Assembly (NCBI RefSeq): GCF_041435495.1
Contig: NZ_CP108644.1
Span: 4,077,501 to 4,141,500 of the forward strand
DNA length: 64,000 nt
Source of the DNA: Streptomyces sp. NBC_01116
Lineage (GTDB): Bacteria; Actinomycetota; Actinomycetes; Streptomycetales; Streptomycetaceae
Direction: 5' to 3'
In this document: positions 8,345 through 15,003 of the stretch, in pieces
How the letters are laid out: each line of letters starts with the position of its first letter
How positions within the stretch are numbered: position 1 is the stretch's first letter
Made by a program: the position numbers and the translations under genes
The notes under the pieces: generated by a model
Seen by the model: the letters and a program-made list of their open reading frames with translations, nothing else
Told to the model about the DNA's origin: nothing
Databases searched by the model: none

Positions 8345-8372
8345 CCGGCCCCGGGAAGAATCCCGGGGCCGG
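8345..8372 (+). terminator. Terminator of the lysyl-oxidase-like gene
   Basis: CCGGCCCCGGG (8345-8355) pairs perfectly with 8362-8372 around the loop AAGAAT. Confidence 0.85.
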
Positions 8373-8613
8373 TGGCGTGTCGGGGCCCAAACCCGAGTTC
8401 TCGCCAACTCGCCCGTGCACCCGTAACCCCGGCCCCGCCCTCTCGCGGCTCCGCCCTCCCGCCCACAGCGCCGCCACGACTCCGCCGGTCAGGGACGCGC
8501 CCAGGCGCACACACGGCGCCCGGCCCGCCACGCACGACTCCCCGCCGCCACCCGGGTGCGGCGAAGGCGCACCCGGCGGACACCATCGCCCACCAGGCAA
8601 CGCACTGGTTACT

Positions 8614-8628
8614 CATGCGTAGCGCATG
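8614..8628. promoter_or_regulatory. Palindrome upstream of the Crp/Fnr gene, candidate operator
   Basis: CATGCGTAGCGCATG is a perfect 6+3+6 inverted repeat, 92 bases before the Crp/Fnr start. A smaller inverted repeat CCCCT-CT-AGGGG follows at 8645-8656. The rest of the 8373-8719 gap shows no gene. The size and dyad fit a Crp-family or other dimeric regulator site, so autoregulation is possible but unproven. Confidence 0.4.
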
Positions 8629-8719
8629 TGTGGCGCAATTCACTCCCCTCTAGGGGTGGTTCTGGAAACATCTACGCCAACGAGATCGGGCCATACATAC
8701 CGCCGCGGGGGGAGTGGCC

Positions 8720-9442
8720 ATGGGGCTGCTCGGCGATGAGCTGGCGTTCGGGCGGGCTCTGACCGCCCCGGAGTACGAGAGCGTCATGGCCCTGGGACAC
8801 CGCAAGGAGTACGCGCCCGACACCCCGCTCCTGACCGAGGGCGACCGGACCGGCCACGTGGTCATCGTGCTGCGCGGCTGGGTGACCGTCTCCCACATCA
8901 CCGACCGCGGCGCCACCCGGCTCATACTCGGGCTACGGGGGCCCGGCGAACTCCTTGGAGAAATGGCCGCGTTGGACAACCACCCGCGCAGCGCCACCGT
9001 ACGGGCCCTCGGCACCGTCGAGGCGACCGTCATCGGCGGCGACGCGTTCCGCCGGTTCCTCGCCACGCATCCCCGGGTCAGCGGACTGGTGATCCGGCAG
9101 CTGACCTTCCGGCTGCGCAGCGCCGACCAGGAGCGCTCCGCCCTCGCCTCCCTGACCGTCCTCCAGCGCCTGGCGAGCCGGCTCACCGAGCTCTCCCGGA
9201 CCGCCCCCACCGGCCCGTACGCACCGTCCGCGCCCACCTCCGGGGCCGGTACCGGGTCCACCGGCGCCGTCGTCCACCTCGCCCAGGACGAACTGGCCGC
9301 CACCGTCGGGGCGACCCGCGAAGCGGTCGCCAAGGCGCTGCGGCTGCTGCGCACCCAGAAGATCGTGCGCACCGGTACGCGCATGGTGGAGATCCTCGAC
9401 CCCGCGCTGCTCGCCCTCCTCGCGGAGGGCCACCGGGACTGA
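8720..9442 (+). CDS. Crp/Fnr-family transcription regulator with cyclic-nucleotide-binding domain
   Basis: 240 aa from ATG 8720, six bases after GGGGGGA; an in-frame GTG at 8714 lies too close to that site. Residues 10-120 form a cNMP-binding beta-roll. GPGELLGEMAALDNHPRSAT (74-93) keeps the phosphate-binding cassette, with Glu77 and Arg90 at the positions of E. coli CRP Glu72/Arg82. A dimerisation helix leads to an insert (APTGPYAPSAPTSGAGTGS) and a C-terminal winged helix with AQDELAATVGATREAVAKAL as the helix-turn-helix. No cysteine cluster is present, so it is not an Fe-S Fnr. It stands 92 bases before a nucleotidyl-cyclase-like gene on the same strand, suggesting that the cyclase product is its ligand. 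Confidence 0.85.
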   Translation: MGLLGDELAFGRALTAPEYESVMALGHRKEYAPDTPLLTEGDRTGHVVIVLRGWVTVSHITDRGATRLILGLRGPGELLGEMAALDNHPRSATVRALGTVEATVIGGDAFRRFLATHPRVSGLVIRQLTFRLRSADQERSALASLTVLQRLASRLTELSRTAPTGPYAPSAPTSGAGTGSTGAVVHLAQDELAATVGATREAVAKALRLLRTQKIVRTGTRMVEILDPALLALLAEGHRD

Positions 9443-9534
9443 ACGCCCCGCCGTGTGTAAACGGCTACAGACGGCCTTCGTCCCGGGCCGGAAGCTGTAC
9501 GGGACGGCAAGCGCCAAGAGAGCGGGGGCACGCG

Positions 9535-10392
9535 GTGGAGCACGACGCGTTGGATGCCGGTGAGGCACGCTACGAGCTGGTCATCAGCGTGGACGCCAGA
9601 CGTTCCGGGCAGTACGGCGACGCGGAGAAGCCGCGGATGCGGGAGCGGATCTACCAGGTCCTGGAGAACGCGTTCGCCCAGGCCGGGGTGGGCCGGGACA
9701 CCGTCCACATGGAGGACCGCGGGGACGGCGTGCTGGTGTCGGTCCCGGGCCGGATCGCGGTGACGCGGCTGCTCGGCCTGTGGATGGTGGAGGTCCACGA
9801 GAACCTGCGCGAGGTGAACCCCTCCCTCCTCGTGCCGCTCGGGCTGCGGGTGGCCATGCACGTCGGTCCCGTACGCCACGACAGCCGGGGCATCAGCGGG
9901 CGTGCGGTCGACCTGACCTGCCGGCTCGCCGACTCGTCCGTCGCCCGGCAGCTGCTGGACCGTGAACAGGCCGATCTGGTGCTCGTCGTCTCCGATTCCC
10001 TCTACGTCGACGTGGTCTCCGCCGGGGGCAAGTTCATCGAGCCCAAGCGCTTCTCGCCGGCGCGGCTCGCCCTGAAGGAGGGCGAGGTCACCGCCTGGTT
10101 CCACCTGCCGGGACGGCCCGCGCCGGGCATCGGGCCGACCACCCCGGAGAAGCCGGGCGGTCCGGGCGCTGGTCCGGGCGCCGGGCCCGGCGGTGGGCCC
10201 GGCGGTGGGCCGGACACCGTTTCGGCCGCCACCGCTCCGGTACGCGCACGGGACGAGCGGGACGACGGGGACGACGAGGACGCGCCTGCCCGGTACACCG
10301 CGCAGGGCGACCTGTCCCTCCACCAGCACAACGTCTACCAGCAGCCCGTGCACATCGGCCGCGTCACCGGCGACAGCCCCCGGAAGGACTGA
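9535..10392 (+). CDS. Class III nucleotidyl-cyclase-like protein
   Basis: Residues 12-190 of the 285 follow the class III cyclase fold. VISVDARRSG carries the first metal Asp (D20), MEDRGDGVLVS the second (D64), then LRVAMHVGPV and GRAVDLTCRL. R130 of the last is the transition-state Arg; the usual Asn is replaced by D126. The C-terminus is a Gly/Pro linker, an acidic stretch and a tail (LSLHQHNVYQQPVHIG). Known relatives make cAMP, cGMP, or in Pycsar defence cCMP/cUMP. The Asn-to-Asp change leaves activity and base specificity open. GTG start with a GGGGG site; first gene of the cluster, with two bases between it and the next gene. A Crp/Fnr gene and a PycTM-like gene flank it. Confidence 0.7.
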   Translation: MEHDALDAGEARYELVISVDARRSGQYGDAEKPRMRERIYQVLENAFAQAGVGRDTVHMEDRGDGVLVSVPGRIAVTRLLGLWMVEVHENLREVNPSLLVPLGLRVAMHVGPVRHDSRGISGRAVDLTCRLADSSVARQLLDREQADLVLVVSDSLYVDVVSAGGKFIEPKRFSPARLALKEGEVTAWFHLPGRPAPGIGPTTPEKPGGPGAGPGAGPGGGPGGGPDTVSAATAPVRARDERDDGDDEDAPARYTAQGDLSLHQHNVYQQPVHIGRVTGDSPRKD

Positions 10393-10394
10393 GG

Positions 10395-13181
10395 ATGGCC
10401 GACGAAGCAGTGGCCGAGCGTCCCGCCGAGCCGGCCGCCCCGAAGGCGAAGGACGCCCGCTCCCCCGAAGCCCCGCCGCGCGGTGGGGCGCGGGGGGACG
10501 ACAAGGCCAAGGACGCCCCGGACGGCGCGAACGCGCCCGGCTCCGGTGACGCCTCCGACTCCGGCTCCTCCGCCGACGACGCCGCCGAGCGGGAGAAGGA
10601 GCGCGAACGCGCCGCGGACCGCTTCAAGGACCGGACCCGCGACCCGCTCACCGAGGAGCAGGGGGAGGAGGAGCCGACCGACGCCGCCGCCGCCACCCGC
10701 GCCCGGCGGTCCGGACAGAAACTCCTCGCCAGCGGACGGGACTTCATCGGTCTGGACCGCTCCGACGTCGGCCAGCTCCACATCGGCGACATCAACATCC
10801 GCCTCGACGCCCTGCGTTCCGGGCTCTCCATGCGCGACGGCCCGGTCCCGGAGGAGGAGTTGCTGCGGATCCGCCGGACCCACATCGAGCCGGAGGGGTA
10901 CGTACGGCTGCGCCGGGCGCTGGTGGCCCGCCGGCTGCTGGTGCTCGGCGGGGCCCCCGGCACCGGCCGGGTCAGTACGGCGCTGGCGCTCCTGGAGGAG
11001 GTCACCCGCGAGGGCGCGCGGAACAGCGAGCGGGTGCGCCGCGCGGATCCGGAGCGCGGGGTCCGCGAGCTGGCCGCGCAGGTGGCCGCCGGGGAGGGCG
11101 GCCACCTGCGCGGCACCGGGTATCTGCTGGAGCCCGCCCTGGACCGGCCGGGCACCCTGCCGCCCGACGGGATGGACCTGGACCAGCTGGCCTCGGCGCT
11201 GGCCGAGCGGGGCTCGTACGCGGTGGTCGTGGTGAGCGTCGGCTCGGCGGCCAACCCGCTGCTGGCCGGGCGGTACGGGGCGATCTGCCCGCCCGCCCCC
11301 ACCCGTGAACTGGTCGCCGTCCGGCTGCGCGAGCGGCTGGAGGAGGAACACGGCGACCTGTTACGGAACGGGGGCGGGCAGGGAGGCCCGGGCGGCAGCC
11401 GGGACGAGCGCGGGCGCGGAGGCGCGGGCGGCAGCCGGGCCGGGGGCCAGGACCGCGACGGGGATGGAGGAGGGGGCCCGGACGGCGACACCCGGGACCG
11501 GGACGAAGACCGAGGCCGGACCGACGCCAGCAGGGACCGGAACGGGGACGGGGGACCGGACGGCGACAGCAGGGACCGGGACAGAAATCGGGACCGGGAC
11601 CGGGACCGGAGCCGGGATAGCGGCCGGCACCCGGGGCGCGGCCCGGACGGCGACGGGGCGCTCTCCCGGCTGCTGGCGCGTGCGGCGGAGCTCCGTGAGG
11701 ATCCCGAGGTCACCGAGGCCGTGGGGCTCGACGACCTCCGGCCCGCCGAGGCCGAGCTGTTCGCCTCGCTGCTCGCCGGGCATCTCCTGGGCTCCGTGAG
11801 CCGTGAGGAGCTGCTGTCCGGCTGCCGCGGTCTCGCGGCCGTCCAGGCGTACGAGTGGTTCGCCGGGGTGGACCGGGCCCTGGCCGCCCCGCCGCCCGGC
11901 GACGGCCGGACGCCCCCCGTGCGCTCCGGAACCGCCGCCCTGTTCCACCCGGTGGCGTTCCGGATCGCGCTCGCGGTCCTCGGCGGCGCCTCGCACAGCG
12001 CGGTGTCCGCCGCCGCCCACCTGCTGACCTGGGAACTGTCCGTACAGAGCGATCCGGACAGCACCCCCGCCCGCCCCCTGTTCTGCGACGACCCGGAATC
12101 CGACCTGGCGCTGTCCCGCGCCCGTCCGGCCGACGGGATCGTCGACGTGGCGGGCAGCGAGGTGACGGGGCGGCTGATCTTCTACCGGGGGAGCGCACTG
12201 CCCGCCGCCGTGCTCGCCGAGCTCTGGGACCGGCACTTCCCCGTCCGCGCCCCGGTCGTCCGCTGGCTCCGGCTGCTCGCCGACGACCCCAGGCCCCAGG
12301 TCACCATGCGCGCCGCGGTGGCCGCCGGGGAGCTGTCCGTACGCGACTTCGAGCACGGGTACGCGGAGCTGATCCGGCCGCTCGCCGAGGCGCCCACGCC
12401 CCGCCGCAGGGTCTTCGCCGCCACCGCGCTGGACCAGGCCGCCGGCCACGCCTCGCACCGCCGGGCGGTGCGCAAGGTGGTCGACAACTGGTCGCGGCAC
12501 GGCACACCGGCCCTGCGCTGGACGGCGGCCATGGCGCTCGGCTACGGCCGGTCCGCCGACTCGATGGACGACACCCTGGACACGCTGGCCGACATCGGGG
12601 TCCGCGACGACGGGGAACAGCTGGCCGTGGCCTCGCTGAACGTCGTACGGCTGCTGACGCTCCCGGAGTGCGCCACCGTGCTGCGGCGGCTGGCCGACTG
12701 GACCGCGCACCGCGGCGAGGAGTACCAGGACCTCGCCCTGGTGAGCATCGTCCGGCTGGCGCTGACCGATGTGGACGAGGTCCTCGACGACGAGCCCGGC
12801 ACCCCGCTGGGCGACCGGGGCGACTGGCCGCTGCTGCTCGCGCTGACCGCGACCCGGCCCGAACTGACCGGGAGGCTCGCCGACCTGTTCTGGACGGCGC
12901 TCAACACCGCACGCTCCCGGGACGTGGCGCTCGACGCCCTGGAGACCCTGTTGCGCTCCGCCGCGCGCAAGGACGGTCGTGAGTGGACGCGGGAGGGACT
13001 GGCCGCGCTGCTGCCCGTCCTGATCGCCAAGGAGCCGGACCAGCGGCGGCTGGACTGGCTGCTGCGCCGAATGATGAGGGATCAGGACCGTCCGCTCGCG
13101 GCGGAACGGGCGCGCGCCCTGTGGAGGCTCGCCGTGCCCGCGCCGCGGCGGCGGTCCGAAGAGGAGGAAAGTCATGGTTGA
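10395..13181 (+). CDS. Degenerate P-loop / HEAT-like repeat protein with TTA codon
   Basis: 928 aa, family not recognised. Residues 1-105 are charged and disordered. SDVGQLHIGDINIRLDAL (about 123-140) echoes the HNVYQQPVHIG tail of the preceding protein. LLVLGGAPGTGRVSTALAL (181-199) is a Walker A-like loop with Arg where Lys is expected, so ATP hydrolysis is doubtful. Residues about 327-415 are an Arg/Asp/Gly low-complexity tract. From about 530 to the end, regular alpha-helical repeats (SRDVALDALETLLRSAARKD and similar) look like HEAT/ARM units, as in STAND-type scaffolds. A TTA leucine codon at 11361-11363 (residue 323) makes translation depend on bldA tRNA. It overlaps the next gene by 8 bases. 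Probably a sensor or scaffold. Confidence 0.6.
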   Translation: MADEAVAERPAEPAAPKAKDARSPEAPPRGGARGDDKAKDAPDGANAPGSGDASDSGSSADDAAEREKERERAADRFKDRTRDPLTEEQGEEEPTDAAAATRARRSGQKLLASGRDFIGLDRSDVGQLHIGDINIRLDALRSGLSMRDGPVPEEELLRIRRTHIEPEGYVRLRRALVARRLLVLGGAPGTGRVSTALALLEEVTREGARNSERVRRADPERGVRELAAQVAAGEGGHLRGTGYLLEPALDRPGTLPPDGMDLDQLASALAERGSYAVVVVSVGSAANPLLAGRYGAICPPAPTRELVAVRLRERLEEEHGDLLRNGGGQGGPGGSRDERGRGGAGGSRAGGQDRDGDGGGGPDGDTRDRDEDRGRTDASRDRNGDGGPDGDSRDRDRNRDRDRDRSRDSGRHPGRGPDGDGALSRLLARAAELREDPEVTEAVGLDDLRPAEAELFASLLAGHLLGSVSREELLSGCRGLAAVQAYEWFAGVDRALAAPPPGDGRTPPVRSGTAALFHPVAFRIALAVLGGASHSAVSAAAHLLTWELSVQSDPDSTPARPLFCDDPESDLALSRARPADGIVDVAGSEVTGRLIFYRGSALPAAVLAELWDRHFPVRAPVVRWLRLLADDPRPQVTMRAAVAAGELSVRDFEHGYAELIRPLAEAPTPRRRVFAATALDQAAGHASHRRAVRKVVDNWSRHGTPALRWTAAMALGYGRSADSMDDTLDTLADIGVRDDGEQLAVASLNVVRLLTLPECATVLRRLADWTAHRGEEYQDLALVSIVRLALTDVDEVLDDEPGTPLGDRGDWPLLLALTATRPELTGRLADLFWTALNTARSRDVALDALETLLRSAARKDGREWTREGLAALLPVLIAKEPDQRRLDWLLRRMMRDQDRPLAAERARALWRLAVPAPRRRSEEEESHG

Positions 13182-14217
13182 GGAGAACCGCGTGGCGGAG
13201 AACGGCGCGGTGGACCCCTCGCGGCCCGTCGGCCCGTTCCTCCGGGAGTACACGCCGACAGGCCCGTTCCGGCAGGGCGGCGCCCGCACCACGTCGGTGC
13301 TGTTCTACCGGCGGGGCTACAGCGTGGCCGGTATCTCCGGCATCGAGCACTACGACAAGCCGCCGCTGGCCTGGCGGCCGCACACCATCTGCGAGATCGC
13401 CACCGGCACCTTCGTCACCACCCTGCGGATGGAGCTGCCCGCCTCCGGCGGCACGACGTTCTTCAAGGCGGAGGTGGACATCCAGTGGACCGTCGAGGAC
13501 CCGCACCTCGTGGCGGTGCAGGTGGTCACCGACATCGCCCAGAGCCTCACCGCGCCGACCCTGGAGCGGCTGCGGGAGATCTCCGCCCAGTACCCGGTGC
13601 ACCAGGCGGAGCAGGCCAACGCCGACATCACCCGGACGTGCGTCTCCGGTCGGTGGAACGACCTCGGCACCACCCTCGGACTCCGGGTGCGGCTGTTCGT
13701 ACGGCTGCGGGTGGACGACCGGACGATCGGCCACACGGAGAAGGTCCGGAGCCACGAGAGCGAAGCCGTGCTGGCGCGGATGCGGCAGGAGAACTACCTC
13801 CGGATGCTGCAAGGCGGTGATCTGGAGCAGCTCAGCCACATGCTGGCCGCGGACCCCGAGGCGGCCAACAGCTTCCTGGAGAAGATCCGCCAGGAGGGCC
13901 GGCAGGACGAGAAGGAGCGGGTCGACCGGCTGTTCTCCATGATCGCCGACGGCCAGATCCATTCCGACGAGATCGAGACCCGGGTGCTCGACGACCTCAG
14001 CAGGCAGCACCTCGGCATCCAGGGCGCGATCGGAACCCGGCCCGCGCGCCGCTCCCAGCCGGTGCTGCCGCCCGCCCGCGAGGAGCCGTTCACCCCCGAC
14101 TGGGTGGCGGACGAGCCTCCCGTACGGCAGCCCCGCCCGCCCGTCCGGGACGCCGAGCCCGCCCCGCGCGACCGCAACCGCGACGACGGCTGGGGCTGGG
14201 CGGAGGGCGACGGATGA
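13174..14217 (+). CDS. Band-7/SPFH-like domain protein
   Basis: 347 aa from ATG 13174, preceded by GAGGAGGAAAG. Residues 35-190 resemble an SPFH/Band-7 fold: RRGYSVAGISGIEHYDKPPLA, then FFKAEVDIQWTVEDP, then VTDIAQSLTAPTLERLREIS. The pattern (K-x-x-V-x-x-x-W/Y-x-V-x-D-P followed by an amphipathic helix) is what I used. No N-terminal membrane hairpin is evident, so membrane recruitment would depend on partners. The C-terminal ~70 residues are Pro/Arg-rich and end in GWGWAEGDG. SPFH proteins form ring scaffolds on membranes. Beside a small PycTM-like membrane protein, a scaffolding role at the membrane is plausible. Overlaps both neighbours. Confidence 0.5.
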   Translation: MVEENRVAENGAVDPSRPVGPFLREYTPTGPFRQGGARTTSVLFYRRGYSVAGISGIEHYDKPPLAWRPHTICEIATGTFVTTLRMELPASGGTTFFKAEVDIQWTVEDPHLVAVQVVTDIAQSLTAPTLERLREISAQYPVHQAEQANADITRTCVSGRWNDLGTTLGLRVRLFVRLRVDDRTIGHTEKVRSHESEAVLARMRQENYLRMLQGGDLEQLSHMLAADPEAANSFLEKIRQEGRQDEKERVDRLFSMIADGQIHSDEIETRVLDDLSRQHLGIQGAIGTRPARRSQPVLPPAREEPFTPDWVADEPPVRQPRPPVRDAEPAPRDRNRDDGWGWAEGDG

Positions 14218-14765
14218 GCGCCGACGGAACAACACGGACTTCCCCCGCCCCGACCGCGCCGGTGCCGGACGGGGGTCAGCACGGGCCGGACAGGGCGGGG
14301 GAACGCATCGCGGAACGACTCCTGGTCACCGTCCGGGAGGACCTCGGCAGGGCCGACTCCAAGGCCGCCGTGCTGCTCTCGGGGGCGCTCGCCCTGCCCG
14401 CCTTCCTCATCGGGCGGCACGGCTCGCCCGACTGGCGGGGCGCCGGCGACCTGGCGCTGGTCGCCGCGGGCGTGCTGTGGGTGGTCGCGGTGGCCGCCCT
14501 GGTCCGTGCGCTCCTGCCGCGTACGGGCACCGTCCGCGACCGGGAGGGGGTGACCTACTTCGGGGACCTGCTGGCCCCGTTCGACCACGACGTGCTGACC
14601 GCCCGCGTCAACGAGGCGGGCCGCGACCCGGTCGGCTGGCTGCTCGTCCAGGCCGTGGACGTCAGCGCCATCCTCTCCGCGAAGTACCGGGCGATCCGCT
14701 GGGCGGTCGCCACCCTCGCCCCGGCGGCCGCGCTGGCTCTCGCCTGGAGCCTGGCCGCGCGCTGA
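14214..14765 (+). CDS. Small membrane protein resembling Pycsar effector PycTM (DUF5706-like)
   Basis: 183 aa. After a disordered N-terminus come RIAERLLVTVREDLGRADSKA (31-51), membrane segment 1 (51-67), segment 2 (78-101), a soluble stretch YFGDLLAPFDHD, then VQAVDVSAILSAKYRAIRWA (145-164) and segment 3 (163-181). The ADSKA entering the first span and the K-Y-R-x-I/L-R before the last are the pattern I know from PycTM/DUF5706 proteins. In Pycsar defence these respond to cCMP or cUMP and disrupt the inner membrane. A class III cyclase-like gene three positions upstream supports this. The ATG overlaps the previous stop (ATGA), indicating translational coupling. It could instead be another small 2-3TM family (SLATT-like). 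Confidence 0.6.
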   Translation: MSADGTTRTSPAPTAPVPDGGQHGPDRAGERIAERLLVTVREDLGRADSKAAVLLSGALALPAFLIGRHGSPDWRGAGDLALVAAGVLWVVAVAALVRALLPRTGTVRDREGVTYFGDLLAPFDHDVLTARVNEAGRDPVGWLLVQAVDVSAILSAKYRAIRWAVATLAPAAALALAWSLAAR

Positions 14766-14880
14766 CCGCCCCCGCACGGGTGTGCCGCGTCCAGGGCGCA
14801 CCACCGACAACCGCACAGAGCCATCGGACAGGCGCTCCACGGCACCACCGGGCGCGCGGACACAGCGGCGACAGGGCCGC

Positions 14881-14975
14881 AGAGACCACAGAGACCACAG
14901 CAGCCGCGCCGACAGACCAGACAGACCAGCCAGCCAGCCAGCCAGCCAGCCACGCAGACACGCAGACACGCAGAC
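14881..14975. repeat. Short tandem repeats in the gap before the vWA gene
   Basis: GAGACCACA occurs twice at 14882-14899, CCAG six times in a row at 14926-14949, and ACGCAGAC three times at 14952-14975. These occupy most of the only long gap (238 bases) in the first half of the operon, just upstream of the vWA ribosome-binding site. Such arrays can change length by slippage and so alter spacing or RNA structure. Confidence 0.8.
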
Positions 14976-15003
14976 ACGGCAACGACAGTAAAAGGGGACG
15001 GTC

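Noticed and set aside
11460..11640. Repeated GGGACCGGGACC-type units as a possible CRISPR array
   Set aside because: The units are contiguous, have no unique spacers and code in frame for an Arg/Asp linker. No cas genes or CRISPR arrays are seen in the window.
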